Of a DNA stretch of 64,000 nt, positions 45,955 to 56,859 are shown in pieces (within the stretch, counting starts at the first letter, position 1; each line of letters opens with the position of its first letter). Both the position numbers and the translations under genes were made by a program. Origin of the DNA: Synaphobranchus kaupii (lineage: Eukaryota > Chordata > Actinopteri > Anguilliformes > Synaphobranchidae). The notes below the pieces were generated by a model, which had not been told where the DNA came from, searched no databases, and saw only the letters and a program-made list of their open reading frames with translations. Location of the stretch: assembly GCA_029718625.1 (NCBI GenBank), contig CM056376.1, positions 93,348,445-93,412,444 on the forward strand, written 5' to 3'.

Positions 45955-48095
45955 CAGGGAAGTGATCGGGAAAGCGTAAGAGACTGAATCCCAGAACATT
46001 GCGCTGCAGATCATATAGGAACAGACAGAGGAGAGAAAGAAATATCGACTCTCAGATAATCGTATCACCTTGCCCAGACGGAAGAGAATTTTACAGTGTT
46101 ATTAAGGCAGAGGTCCAACTGGAGAGGAAGTACTACTGGGGGAAATGATCAATGATTTCATTTTCCATCACGCGTTAATTTATTTATCGTTTGGATCATA
46201 TTGCCGTGGCTCTGTCAGCAGCAGCAGACCAGGAAAACTCATCCACGTGTAAAACGGCTTTCCGAACTGCAGAAGGGACTGAGAAACTCAAACACGGTTC
46301 AGTAAACCCACATTTTTATTTATTTAGATTTCCTGCGCTTTCCAACGCACCCTCTGTTAATTTAAAGGTTTAAAAGAGACAGGAAATTGCCTCATAAAAC
46401 ATTAAGCTACCTCAATTCTGCTGGGTCTCAGCTCTCCCCAAATACCGCAAGTAGATTTTTTAGCAGGTATTTTAAATGAAGAGGAGGCACAATAAGTGAA
46501 GCACTGTTGCCTCCTTCCCCTGCAGATGGTAGTCCCCTCCAGTTCCCATCACCCCCAGAGCAGGGATCTCAGGGCCTACCAGGACAGTTTCATGTTATTA
46601 AGATTCAAAATTCAAAAAGAGTAGGGGTAAGGTGTGGAAGCCAAGGCTTTGTTCTTCTCCATAGGGCTTCCATATGGCGAACCCCGGGGTGCACAGAGCG
46701 TTGAACGATTTCCTCATCTGCCCATGAGATTTGCCAGATCAGCAACACTAGAGCCCTTATGCTGATGGGTCCTTGTTTGAGAGCACTTCGTAATTATCCA
46801 ATTGAACCGTCTATCGATCATTGAAGCAAGGGAACAGGAGAATGATGGCAAGGGCTCTTCTGAAGTCAATGTACCTGAGACTGCGTGGTGCTGTGACTAA
46901 CAGGAGACTCTCCTTTATCTCAGGTGTGGGGAAGGTGTGTTTCCAGCACACAAGATATCCTGGTGTATTACATCCACTAATTCTGGAGATGAAGCATTTT
47001 ATCAATGATTCAGTTCAGCGTTAGTTCCTACATTCTCTCTGTTGTGAAAATGAGAGCCTTAGCCAGTTACTTGGACATTGTTGGCAGTCAAATGGTTTTT
47101 GCTGAGCTTGTGCCTAAGGCCATGTTCACCAAGCACAGATTTTTTCATCTTCACCGCATCTCCGTACTTCATTTTAGGAATGCTCTGACAGAATTCTATT
47201 TCTTTTTTCATTATTAAAGCATTTAACTCTTGGAAGATGAACAAACTAAACTGTGACAGAAAGATTGGAAGATCTAAATGGATACCATTAATGATTTAGC
47301 TGACAGGGTAGTCCTCAGGTGCCCCTGGAGATTTAGGCAGTTCTGAGGTATCATATTTTTATTGTTCTTATCTGTCCTGAAAAAATACTCTTTGTTTTAA
47401 ACTCAAATAGCTTGAAGCTACCACTGGGGGTTTTCTGCAAGATTAGGTTGAATTTATTTATTTTTTACAATTATATTTATTCTTTTATATAATTGTTTAC
47501 ATTATTTGGAGTATTGCCAATGGGTAACCAGCACATGATTAGTATTCTTTAAGCCATGATGTTGTAGTTGTGATGTCACAGCAGGACTGACACTTTCTTT
47601 GTGTCAACCTAAAAACATTGGTGTTGGGTGATGGGCATCTTCCCCTGTGTCAATTCTCCAAACCATCTCTATTGATAGTTGTGACAAAGTCACATGTGAC
47701 AGCATTAGAGAGGGGAACAAAGCCATATTTGAATTATATGTGTGTATATAGGAGACATCCTGCTGTGAAACCCTTCTATCAAGTAACATTAGCTCTAGAA
47801 AGAACTCCAAAGAAATTATGTAAATTCATTATACTTGAGAAAATTAAAACAAAAAATATTCGCCTATTTCCCTGAATGTCGACCAAATAAATCTGGATTT
47901 TATTACCAATCTGCCTTTTGTTCCAGTTCAGCATTCTTTTAACTGCTGATCCTCACCTTGGCTGCTCTGCCTCAGTCCGCTAGCATATCGCTGTAGTGCC
48001 AAATCACAAAACACTGGCAAACCAACAGCTCTGCCAATGGCAGGCCTCTAGTGGGCAGCTGGTGGAAACTAAATACTTGTCTCCCAGGTGGAACA
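45955..48095. other. Non-coding, nothing recognised
   Basis: Single-copy-looking sequence without a supported gene. Open frames here are short and lack domains. Confidence 0.35.
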
Positions 48096-48099
48096 CAGC

Positions 48100-48185
48100 C
48101 AATGCACCACTGAGCAGTGCACTCAGGCCTGAACTACTTCAGTAAATATCCAGCCATATAAATGAGTAATGCACGAGACAGAGGC
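48100..48185 (+). mobile_element. SINE S2-type tail fragment
   Basis: CAGTAAATATCCAGCCATAT with AAATGAGTAATG matches the end of the fish SINE body seen at 27930-28100. Confidence 0.45.
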
Positions 48186-48189
48186 TGCT

Positions 48190-49695
48190 CTGGTCAAAAG
48201 CAAACACTCTTCAACATAAATAATGTTCATATTACACTGATATTATAAGCAACCCACAAGTATTGATTTTATGGGTTAATTTTCAGCATTAAGAAGCGTG
48301 TTGGCGAATGTCCTCTGTACATGTTGTGACAAAGGCCTGACTAACGTTGGGCATTACGTTCTCTGCACACACAATACCTTCCCAGGAGAGAAGCACTGCG
48401 CTGAGCACCACCTCTGTGGCTTCTCACGGTGTAAGTTTCTGGGGTGTTGAATATTTAACACTCAGCTTGTGTAGCTTTCATATTCTGTTGGGCGGGGGTG
48501 GTGAGGTGTGGCAAAGACCTGCCCCACCGTTTACACCTGTTGGGCAACTAGTGAGCAATGACTAACACACTTTCAGATGTCCTGCAGATTTAATTGAGAT
48601 CAGAGAGCATGTTAAAGAAAGACGAAAATCCCTCCAACTGAATGGTTCTTTTTTCCCTAATCTGAATGCAAATTGCTCACATGTCATGAATGTAAAGTAT
48701 CTGGGATCTTATCTCCCCCTTTCCCCCTCCCCATGTCCTCTCCGTATTCACACAGAGAGCTCTGAGGATCCTCAGTGGAAGGACTCCATTTGATCTTGAT
48801 AGCGAGCCATCGCTAGCCGTGAAGGGGCGACATATCGACAGAGTTCTACTGCCCTGTGGTGAGTGAAGGGCATTATGAAACAGAGTTTAAATCCTGATGA
48901 AGACTAATTGTGATTAAATGCTGAAATGCATGATTAATGCGGCACGGTGAAGTGGGACATATTAAAAATCATATAATTATGTGGGAAATTAATTGTACCA
49001 GAACAGCAAGTAATCTCTTTCATTAGTATTATTATTGACCTTAATGGATGTTGGTGCAGCAGAAATTGGCTGTATTTCTAGTGTTAGAAAGGGGGGGGGG
49101 GTATTCTACAGTACCCAAACCAGTGAAATCTGCATGAAAAAACGGCTCTTTTCCCCCTGCTGCGGATAGCTATTAAGGAAGCATTGCGGCTAGACCGCTG
49201 CTCCAGCATAGATAAAGAGCAGTTTGGTGAATCCTTGGCTATAGTTTGGATCAGTACTGCACTGTGCTCTTCACCACTTCTCTAGAACGAAGAATGCTGG
49301 CAGAGTTCTGCTACATTTTATGCGAGGACAAAATGGGACTGCTTTCCTGTCCGAGGACAAGTTCTCCTTTACGTTAACACAGGCACAAATGTTTCACAAT
49401 GTTATGTTGGGTTAAAGCTGACCACAAGAGCATCTAGAATTACAGGGCTCAAGCTTATGATTTGTGCAGAGAATTTAAATGACTTGCTTTGGCTGTACAT
49501 CTGAGGTGGGAACCATCTTGCTTGATAGCAAAAAAAAATTTTTAATTAAGTTCCATCATCCGCCGGGGTAGAATCATGAGCCAGCGTACAATTCGTACAG
49601 GGACCAAGGCCTAACCTTACTTGTTTATGAATGTGCTTGGAGGACTGTATCTCTATTGTTTTTTGTTCAGATTTTTTTTCTTCTTTTTTAAAATT
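48190..49695. other. Non-coding; conserved-looking stretches near 48580-48720 and 48890-49030
   Basis: Both parts are non-repetitive, and the second carries GATTAAATGC, TGATTAATGCGG and AATTAATTG homeodomain-type cores. No gene is supported. A G-run of 10 lies near 49091. Confidence 0.3.
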
Positions 49696-49699
49696 TTTT

Positions 49700-50095
49700 T
49701 AAATTTTGTGCCCAATGTGGGGCTGAAAATGTCCAATTTCCAGCCTAACTTTGAATGTCCAATTATCTGCTACTGTAGCTATGTTCATTTGCGAACCCCA
49801 CTAGCGATTCAGGAGTGTAGACATCTGGGGAAACACGTCTAGCCTCCTCCAAAACAAGTGATGTCACCAGCTGCTTCTTTTCACATTTCAGACTACAGCC
49901 AAGCTCGCATTGGATCGGAGGAAGGTTTTGCATATGCGGCTTTGATACGCAGTCCATGGGTGCCCAATCGGCCAGCAGGGGTCACTAGAGAGCAATGAAA
50001 TGTGGACCACTGACCAACTGAACCTTGCCATAGCCTGGGCGACGCAATCACCAGTTGTCACACTTAGCAAGTTCCCTTTAGCCCCATGCCCCACC
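49700..50095 (-). mobile_element. tRNA-derived SINE family S1, reverse copy
   Basis: In reverse complement GCCCAGGCTATGGCAAGGTT, TCAGTTGGTCAGTGG, TATCAAAGCCGCATATG and a tail with GGAAATTGGAC and CAGCCCCAC follow the order of the SINE at 17431-17932. The tRNA head is diverged. Confidence 0.7.
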
Positions 50096-50280
50096 CCCAG
50101 CCTCGAAGTTAGACACCTGGGAGATATGTAGCCATGTCCACAACTGGAAACAGATATATACAGACATTTTTTCCAACTTTCTCAAGGAAATCAGTCCCAA
50201 AAAAAGCATCAGCAGCTTTGCTTGGCTGGGTGAAGAAACAGATGAGAAGGTAACTGGGAACATGGCCATATTTGTCTGTG

Positions 50281-51119
50281 AATATGCACCTGTGTGATAA
50301 CTGGGTTAATAGAGCTGGGAATATGCACCTGTGTGATAACTGTATTTACGGAGCTGGTAATATTGACCTCTGTGATAACTGTATTTATGAAGCTGGGAAT
50401 ATTGACCTGTGTGATAACTGGATTTATGGAGCTGAGAATATGCACGTGTGATAACTGGATTTACGGAGCTGGGAATATTGACCTGTGTGATAACTGGATT
50501 TATGGAGCTGGGAATATTGACTTGTGTGATAACTGTATTTATGTAGCTGGGAATATTGACCTGTGTGATGACTGGATTTTTGGAGCTGGGAATATGCACC
50601 TGTGTGATAACTGTATTTATGGAGCTGGGAATATTGACCTGTGTGGTAACTGTATTTATGGAGCTGGGAATATTGTCCTGTGTGATAACTGGATTTATGG
50701 AGCTGGGAATATTGACCTGTGTGATAACTGGATTTATGGAGCTGGGAATATTGACCTGTGTGATAACTGTATTTATGGAGCTGGGAATATGCACGTGTGT
50801 GATAACTGTATTTACGGAGCTGGTAATATTGACCTCTGTGATAACTGTATTTATGGAGCTGGGAATATTGACCTGTGGGATAACTGGATTTATGGAGCTG
50901 AGAATATGCACGTGTGTGATAACTGGAGTTATGGAGTTGGGAATATGCACCTGTGTGATAACTGTATTTACGGAGCTGGTAATATTGACCTCTGTGATAA
51001 CTGGATTTATGGAGCTGAGAATATGCACGTGTGTGATAACTGGATTTACGGAGCTGGGAATATTGACCTGTGTGATAACTGGATTTATGGAGCTGGGAAT
51101 ATGCACGTGTGATAACTGG
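50281..51119. repeat. 39-bp tandem repeat, about 21 copies, open on both strands
   Basis: The consensus unit reads GGAATATTGACCTGTGTGAT + AACTGGATTTATGGAGCTG. Variant units replace TTGACC with GCACGT or GCACCT. Because 39 = 13 codons, one frame stays open for 272 codons on the plus strand (13-residue unit GNIDLCDNWIYGA) and 294 on the minus strand (unit VNIPSSINPVITQ). Openness on both strands at once, absence of a flanking gene structure and of any known domain make a tandem repeat without coding role the simplest reading. Confidence 0.95.
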
Positions 51120-51124
51120 ATTTT

Positions 51125-51780
51125 ACTTGATAAAGGAATGGAAATATAAAATCTGAGGGCTGTGGGTTCAAAGCCTGGGCGATGCAACAATGCTGATGCT
51201 CCCCTATAATCCTGTATTTCATTTCCTATGAAGGTGCAATTTCAGTTCTCTTTTACTGCGATGACCCTGAGGACACAAGGCTAGCGGGGTAACACAAGGG
51301 ATTGTATTGCCAATCAGCTGCAGCAGATCAGCTCTCAGGTTGCAGTGTGACAAGGTGAGTCACTTTGGGACCTTTGGGACCAGGTCACTGAGGTTAATAC
51401 CCCTACTCTTTTGACAATTGCGATGGAGTCTTTAAACAACTACTTTAACGGTACCGGTGAATCGGGACCCCAATTTTATGTCTCATCTGGAAGATTGTGG
51501 CGTCATCTTTCACTGAACTAGGACATTGACTTTTCCTACATAGAAGATGGCCCCCGACTAGCCCACTGACACCTCTTCCGCAAGCAAGTTGGATTTCTCA
51601 GGAGATATTCCATCTAAGTACTATATGCAGCCACACATGGCTTCAGCCATTAGACAGAAGAAGGCTACAGGGTGATATGATTGATACAGCAGCAGTGTGA
51701 ATGAATGGGCCTTAAAAATGACTATGGGTAATTCACTTAAGAGAATCAGAGTTTACAGCTCAAGGCGGATAGCTGGCTCT
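51125..51780. other. Non-coding; SINE B-box-like sequence near 51155-51190
   Basis: GCTGTGGGTTCAAAGCCTGG resembles a SINE B box. The remainder shows no gene. Confidence 0.35.
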
Positions 51781-52474
51781 GCAGCTGGACAGGAGGGCTG
51801 GAAGGGGACCGGGACAGGAGGGCTGGAAGGGGACCGGGACAGGAGGGCTGGAAGGGGACCGGGACAGGAGGGCTGGAAGGGGACCGGGACAGGAGGGCTG
51901 GAAGGGGACCGGGACAGGAGGGCTGGAAGGGGACCGGGACAGGAGGGCTGGAAGGGGACCGGGACAGGAGGGCTGGAAGGGGACCGGGACAGGAGGGCTG
52001 GAAGGGGACCGGGACAGGAGGGCTGGAAGGGGACCGGGACAGGAGGGCTGGAAGGGGACCGGGACAGGAGGGCTGGAAGGGGACCGGGACAGGAGGGCTG
52101 GAACGTGGCGGGACAGGGGAAAACACAGACGGGTGGAAAATGGACTCAGCTACCCGTCGACGGAGCCGGGAACCAGGACCCCCTCGTCTTCTCCTGGGCC
52201 CATAGTTTCCCGGACACAGGACCAGTCGGGTCCCTTCAAAGGGTGATGGTTGGGGTTGGGTGGTTGAAGGGGTAGTGGGCTCAGGGCTGGCCAGCTGGAG
52301 GGTTAAGACCCCGAGCCCAACGGAGTGAGAGGTGAGCTGATAAAGGGTCCGGGGTGATGGGTGGTGGTCGGCATGCCGACGGGCAAACTCGGAGTTCTGC
52401 CCCCAGATACCCATGAGGTATTCCTCATAGTTGTCTTGGAAGGGGTCAAAAAAATATATATCCAGAGTCGCCAT
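51746..52474 (-). pseudogene. Gag-like ORF start of a minus-strand LTR retrotransposon, with minisatellite expansion
   Basis: The ATG lies 36 bp past the 3' end of the adjacent LTR, the position expected for gag. The N-terminus (MATLDIYFFDPFQDNYEEYL, then an HHPSPRTLYQ block) resembles the first ORF of fish Gypsy elements as I recall them; no zinc knuckle is seen. From about residue 130 the 25-bp repeat makes it Pro-rich (PVPVPFQPSCPGPLPALLSR), and it stops at 51746. Pol and the second LTR are absent. Truncated; the gag call is inferred from position. Confidence 0.5.
51788..52103. repeat. 25-bp tandem repeat, about 13 copies
   Basis: The unit GACAGGAGGGCTGGAAGGGG + ACCGG recurs every 25 bases with no differences that I could see until the last copy, where GGAACGTGGCGGG breaks it. 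Because 25 is not a multiple of three, all three frames are used in turn, and still no stop arises on either strand over the array. Confidence 0.97.
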
Positions 52475-52509
52475 GACGCCCGCTGGGTCCTAACTGGTGA
52501 GTTCCTTCA

Positions 52510-53630
52510 GTTATGAGCGGGCGGGGGAGAAGGACCCAAACGCAGGCAGGAGTATGAAAAACCGAAGTTTAATCAGGGCAAGGCAGCAATCCATGGTAAA
52601 ACAGGCAGGGTCGAAAAACCGGGTAGACAGGCAACGCAACAAAACACAGTCCAAAGAGTGGTCAAGGAACAGGCAGGGGTCAAAACCGGTAAGGCGCAGC
52701 AAAAGCACAAAACCAGGATCCAAAAACAGGGTCGCGAGAACACAGGCAGGAGTCAAAAACCGGGGAGGCAGAGGAACAAAAACAAAACAAAACAGACTGA
52801 AAACAGAAATTAAACAACCACAGGTAACGGACGAGGGATACAAAAACTCGGAAACAAATAACAAAGAAAGTAACAGATAACTCAGAATGTACTTGGAACA
52901 TCAGACAGCAACACAGAAGCAAAAAATCTTGTGAAAGGAACTCGCGAAAACAGACTGAAATAACGGGTTAAATACACAGGGAGCGACAGACATAATGGGA
53001 ATCAGGTGTGCAGACACAGGGAGGGGAGATTGCTCACAGGTGAGCACAATGAAACGATAAGGGAAGCTGATAGTACAATAACGAGGGAGAACATAAGACA
53101 CGGACTGGATCGGAACCAAATACATAGAGAACATGACATGGACTCCAATAAGACAAGTGCATACAAGGAATAGGAAATAAGAAACGAGAGTCAGCTAAAG
53201 TTAATAGAGGAACCAAAGAAAGATAATTAGTGATAGAACAGGCAGAAAGAGAGACAGTTGCAGCAAAGAAAGAAGATGAAGTTAGTAAGTTAGTAGATTA
53301 GTAGAAAACCCTGGTTCTATGGCGTTAGTAGATTAATAGATTAGTATATATACACAAGTTAGTCATTAGTAGATTAGTAGACTCTAATTCTAAGATGTTA
53401 GTAGTTGTTAGTTAATTAGTATTATTTACAATGAAGTAATTAGTAATGAAGGAAGCACATGACAGAAGAAATCCAGAGAAACCGAAATCACCAAAGGCTC
53501 CCGAATAGTGCGACGACAACAGGGAGTGACAGTAATACAAAACATGGAACAGTGAAAGCACAAAATAATCAGAATGAATAAACATGGTAAAAATAAGAAA
53601 CAAACTAACACAGAATACAGAAACCTAACA
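52510..53630 (-). mobile_element. LTR of a Gypsy-like element, minus strand
   Basis: On the minus strand it would start TGTTAGG near 53630 and end CTCATAAC near 52510. CACCTG (complement of 53003-53008) precedes a TATTTAA box (complement of 52968-52974), followed by T-rich sequence with repeated CCTGCCTG and CCGGTTTT-type motifs. The gag-like ORF begins just beyond. The 5' limit is uncertain. A patch of TTAGTAGATTAG-like repeats lies at 53285-53420. Confidence 0.6.
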
Positions 53631-53639
53631 TACACCACT

Positions 53640-54415
53640 TACCTGAGGGTCATAATTGTTGTGGAACTCCATGAATCACTCCTTGATTCAATTAGTCTCT
53701 GCGGTGATTAGACATTTCCTTAAGGAGGCCTTATTATGCATGAGGCCTCAATTTGTACTCTGTTGTGTCGTAATTTTTATTCTTTTAATTATGTTTCCTT
53801 TCTTGTGTTCTTGGGCTCAGCTCACAAGCAACTAAAAAGGAAATGATGCAGTTGGACATGACAACACAGGTTCAGAGACGCCCTTTTTCCGTGCTGTGGA
53901 GATCACTCTGTCACTTGCAGGTGTGACTAAGGTGTGTCGTGACTTTGGTGTACCGTAATGCCGCTGCCAGATTTCCTGTGCGGCCCATTCACTCAATTTA
54001 AAGGTGAAGTCTGTCAAACAGCATGGGGCACATGTGCCTTTCACAACACAATGGAGAATGCAATTCTGAATCATCCAAAAAATTCCATAAGTAAATAAAA
54101 TTGCAGTATCACGAAACCCAGCATAGTTGGAATAAGCTTTCCCCAAACAAGGGGTGGGATTCAGTATTGAGTCCTAGGTATTCTCAAGACATTCTCGAGA
54201 ATGCCTGTGTCAACACAATTTATCAACTATCAGCCTATCTGTACGCACTGCGTTTAGGGAAAGAAACAACAACAACGTTTAACTGCAAGGCCTAGGTCCC
54301 AATACTGAATCTGCCTTGTTTAGGCTGCTCTGAAACATCTTCTTTGACTGATTATTGGATTGGTGCAATATATTTGTATTTTTTATAATTTTATACATTT
54401 CTTTACTTGCACTGA
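53640..54415. other. Non-coding; conserved-looking stretch near 53680-53830
   Basis: The part with TTATTATGCATGAGGCCTC and TTTTAATTATG is non-repetitive and could be a conserved non-coding element. No gene is supported. Confidence 0.3.
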
Positions 54416-54784
54416 TTCCAGGTTGCACGTTGAAGCTACTCAGGGGATTGAAACCCAAATTTCAGAACCGGGCTGGTGTAATCTATCACCCTGTAAAGCT
54501 GGAGAAGATGACAAATATGTGAGGCAGTGTTTAAACAGAGAAGGTAATTTAGTGCATTGGTCTGAACATCGGGTGTGATTTTTCTTCCTTGCTTGCCGCT
54601 TTAGTAACGTCGAAGCGAAGAAAAATATGCAAATGCAGTGATCAGCATTCATTGGTACTGTAATTATTTATAGTCAGAATAATTTCTGACAGCAGCCCCA
54701 TTATGGTAAACAATTATGGAGAGGTTTTATAATCTGCCTCCTTCTTCTCAGAGCAGCTGCTCAGATTGTTTCCCTGTAAAGTGG

Positions 54785-54803
54785 CTTTTTTTTTTTTTCC
54801 TGC
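54785..54803. repeat. Poly(T) run
   Basis: A run of about 14 T. The sequence before it (54640-54780) is non-repetitive with CTGTAATTATTTATAG and is conserved-looking; this is inference. Confidence 0.6.
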
Positions 54804-54924
54804 CAGATGTTGAAACATTACAGATCCATTATTGAACAACCTCTGGAGTGGGCAACAGAGTGGCTTGGAAAAGTTTGTGAATTATGTCTGAAAAGAGGGA
54901 TGCAAATTATAGGAAGAAGTGCAA

Positions 54925-56850
54925 CATGTGCATTTCATCCCAAAGGGAGGTGTGTGAAAGAGAGGGATGATGGCAGTGAGAGTATGCACATGGGTATTTC
55001 ATCCCAAAGGGAGGTGTGTGAAAGAGAGGGATGATGGCAGTGAGAGTATGCACATGTGCATTTCATCCCAAAGGGAGGTGTGTGAAAGAGAGGGATGATG
55101 GCAGTGAGAGTATGCACATGTGCATTTCATCCCAAAGGGAGGTGTGTGAAAGAGAGGGATGATGGCAGTGAGAGTATGCACATGGGTATTTCATCCCAAA
55201 GGGAGGTGTGTGAAAGAGAGGGATGATGGCAGTGAGAGTATGCACATGTGCATTTCATCCCAAAGGGAGGTGTGTGAAAGAGAGGGATGATGGCAGTGAG
55301 AGTATGCACATGGGTATTTCATCCCAAAGGGAGGTGTGTGAAAGAGAGGGATGATGGCAGTGAGAGTATGCACATGTGCATTTCATCCCAAAGGGAGGTG
55401 TGTGAAAGAGAGGGATGATGGCAGTGAGAGTATGCACATGTGCATTTCATCCCAAAGGGAGGTGTGTGAAAGAGAGGGATGATGGCAGTGAGAGTATGCA
55501 CATGTGCATTTCATCCCAAAGGGAGGTGTGTGAAAGAGAGGGATGATGGCAGTGAGAGTATGCACATGTGCATTTCATCCCAAAGGGAGGTGTGTGAAAG
55601 AGAGGGATGATGGCAGTGAGAGTATGCACATGTGCATTTCATCCCAAAGGGAGGTGTGTGAAAGAGAGGGATGATGGCAGTGAGAGTATGCACATGTGCA
55701 TTTCATCCCAAAGGGAGGTGTGTGAAAGAGAGGGATGATGGCAGTGAGAGTATGCACATGGGTATTTCATCCCAAAGGGAGGTGTGTGAAAGAGAGGGAT
55801 GATGGCAGTGAGAGTATGCACATGTGCATTTCATCCCAAAGGGAGGTGTGTGAAAGAGAGGGATGATGGCAGTGAGAGTATGCACATGTGCATTTCATCC
55901 CAAAGGGAGGTGTGTGAAAGAGAGGGATGATGGCAGTGAGAGTATGCACATGGGTATTTCATCCCAAAGGGAGGTGTGTGAAAGAGAGGGATGATGGCAG
56001 TGAGAGTATGCACATGGGTATTTCATCCCAAAGGGAGGTGTGTGAAAGAGAGGGATGATGGCAGTGAGAGTATGCACATGGGTATTTCATCCCAAAGGGA
56101 GGTGTGTGAAAGAGAGGGATGATGGCAGTGAGAGTATGCACATGTGCATTTCATCCCAAAGGGAGGTGTGTGAAAGAGAGGGATGATGGCAGTGAGAGTA
56201 TGCACATGTGCATTTCATCCCAAAGGGAGGTGTGTGAAAGAGAGGGATGATGGCAGTGAGAGTATGCACATGGGTATTTCATCCCAAAGGGAGGTGTGTG
56301 AAAGAGAGGGATGATGGCAGTGAGAGTATGCACATGTGCATTTCATCCCAAAGGGAGGTGTGTGAAAGAGAGGGATGATGGCAGTGAGAGTATGCACATG
56401 GGTATTTCATCCCAAAGGGAGGTGTGTGAAAGAGAGGGATGATGGCAGTGAGAGTATGCACATGGGTATTTCATCCCAAAGGGAGGTGTGTGAAAGAGAG
56501 GGATGATGGCAGTGAGAGTATGCACATGTGTATTTCATCCCAAAGGGAGGTGTGTGAAAGAGAGGGATGATGGCAGTGAGAGTATGCACATGGGTATTTC
56601 ATCCCAAAGGGAGGTGTGTGAAAGAGAGGGATGATGGCAGTGAGAGTATGCACATGGGTATTTCATCCCAAAGGGAGGTGTGTGAAAGAGAGGGATGATG
56701 GCAGTGAGAGTATGCACATGGGTATTTCATCCCAAAGGGAGGTGTGTGAAAGAGAGGGATGATGGCAGTGAGAGTATGCACATGGGTATTTCATCCCAAA
56801 GGGAGGTGTGTGAAAGAGAGGGATGATGGCAGTGAGAGTATGCACATGGG
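54925..56850. repeat. 64-bp tandem satellite, 30 periods, two variant types
   Basis: The unit contains TTCATCCCAAAGGGAGGTGT, GTGAAAGAGAGGGATGATGG and CAGTGAGAGTATGCACATG. The period is exactly 64 from 54925 to 56845. Nearly all variation is at one site: type A has GCACATGTGC (a perfect 10-bp palindrome), type B has GCACATGGGT, and one copy has GCACATGTGT. In order from 54925 the 31 sites read A B A A B A B AAAAAA B A A BBB A A B A B B C BBBBB (C = the hybrid). The period is not a multiple of three, so only 60-codon frames appear; they are by-products. Confidence 0.98.
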
Positions 56851-56859
56851 TATTTGTAC

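Noticed and set aside
50294..51190. 272- and 294-codon ORFs as real genes
   Set aside because: Both come from the same 39-bp repeat on opposite strands, with no domain, no exon context and no promoter seen. Kept only as an array and a finding.
51697..52275. 192-codon plus-strand Gly/Arg-rich ORF
   Set aside because: It is the opposite strand of the 25-bp repeat and of the gag-like frame.
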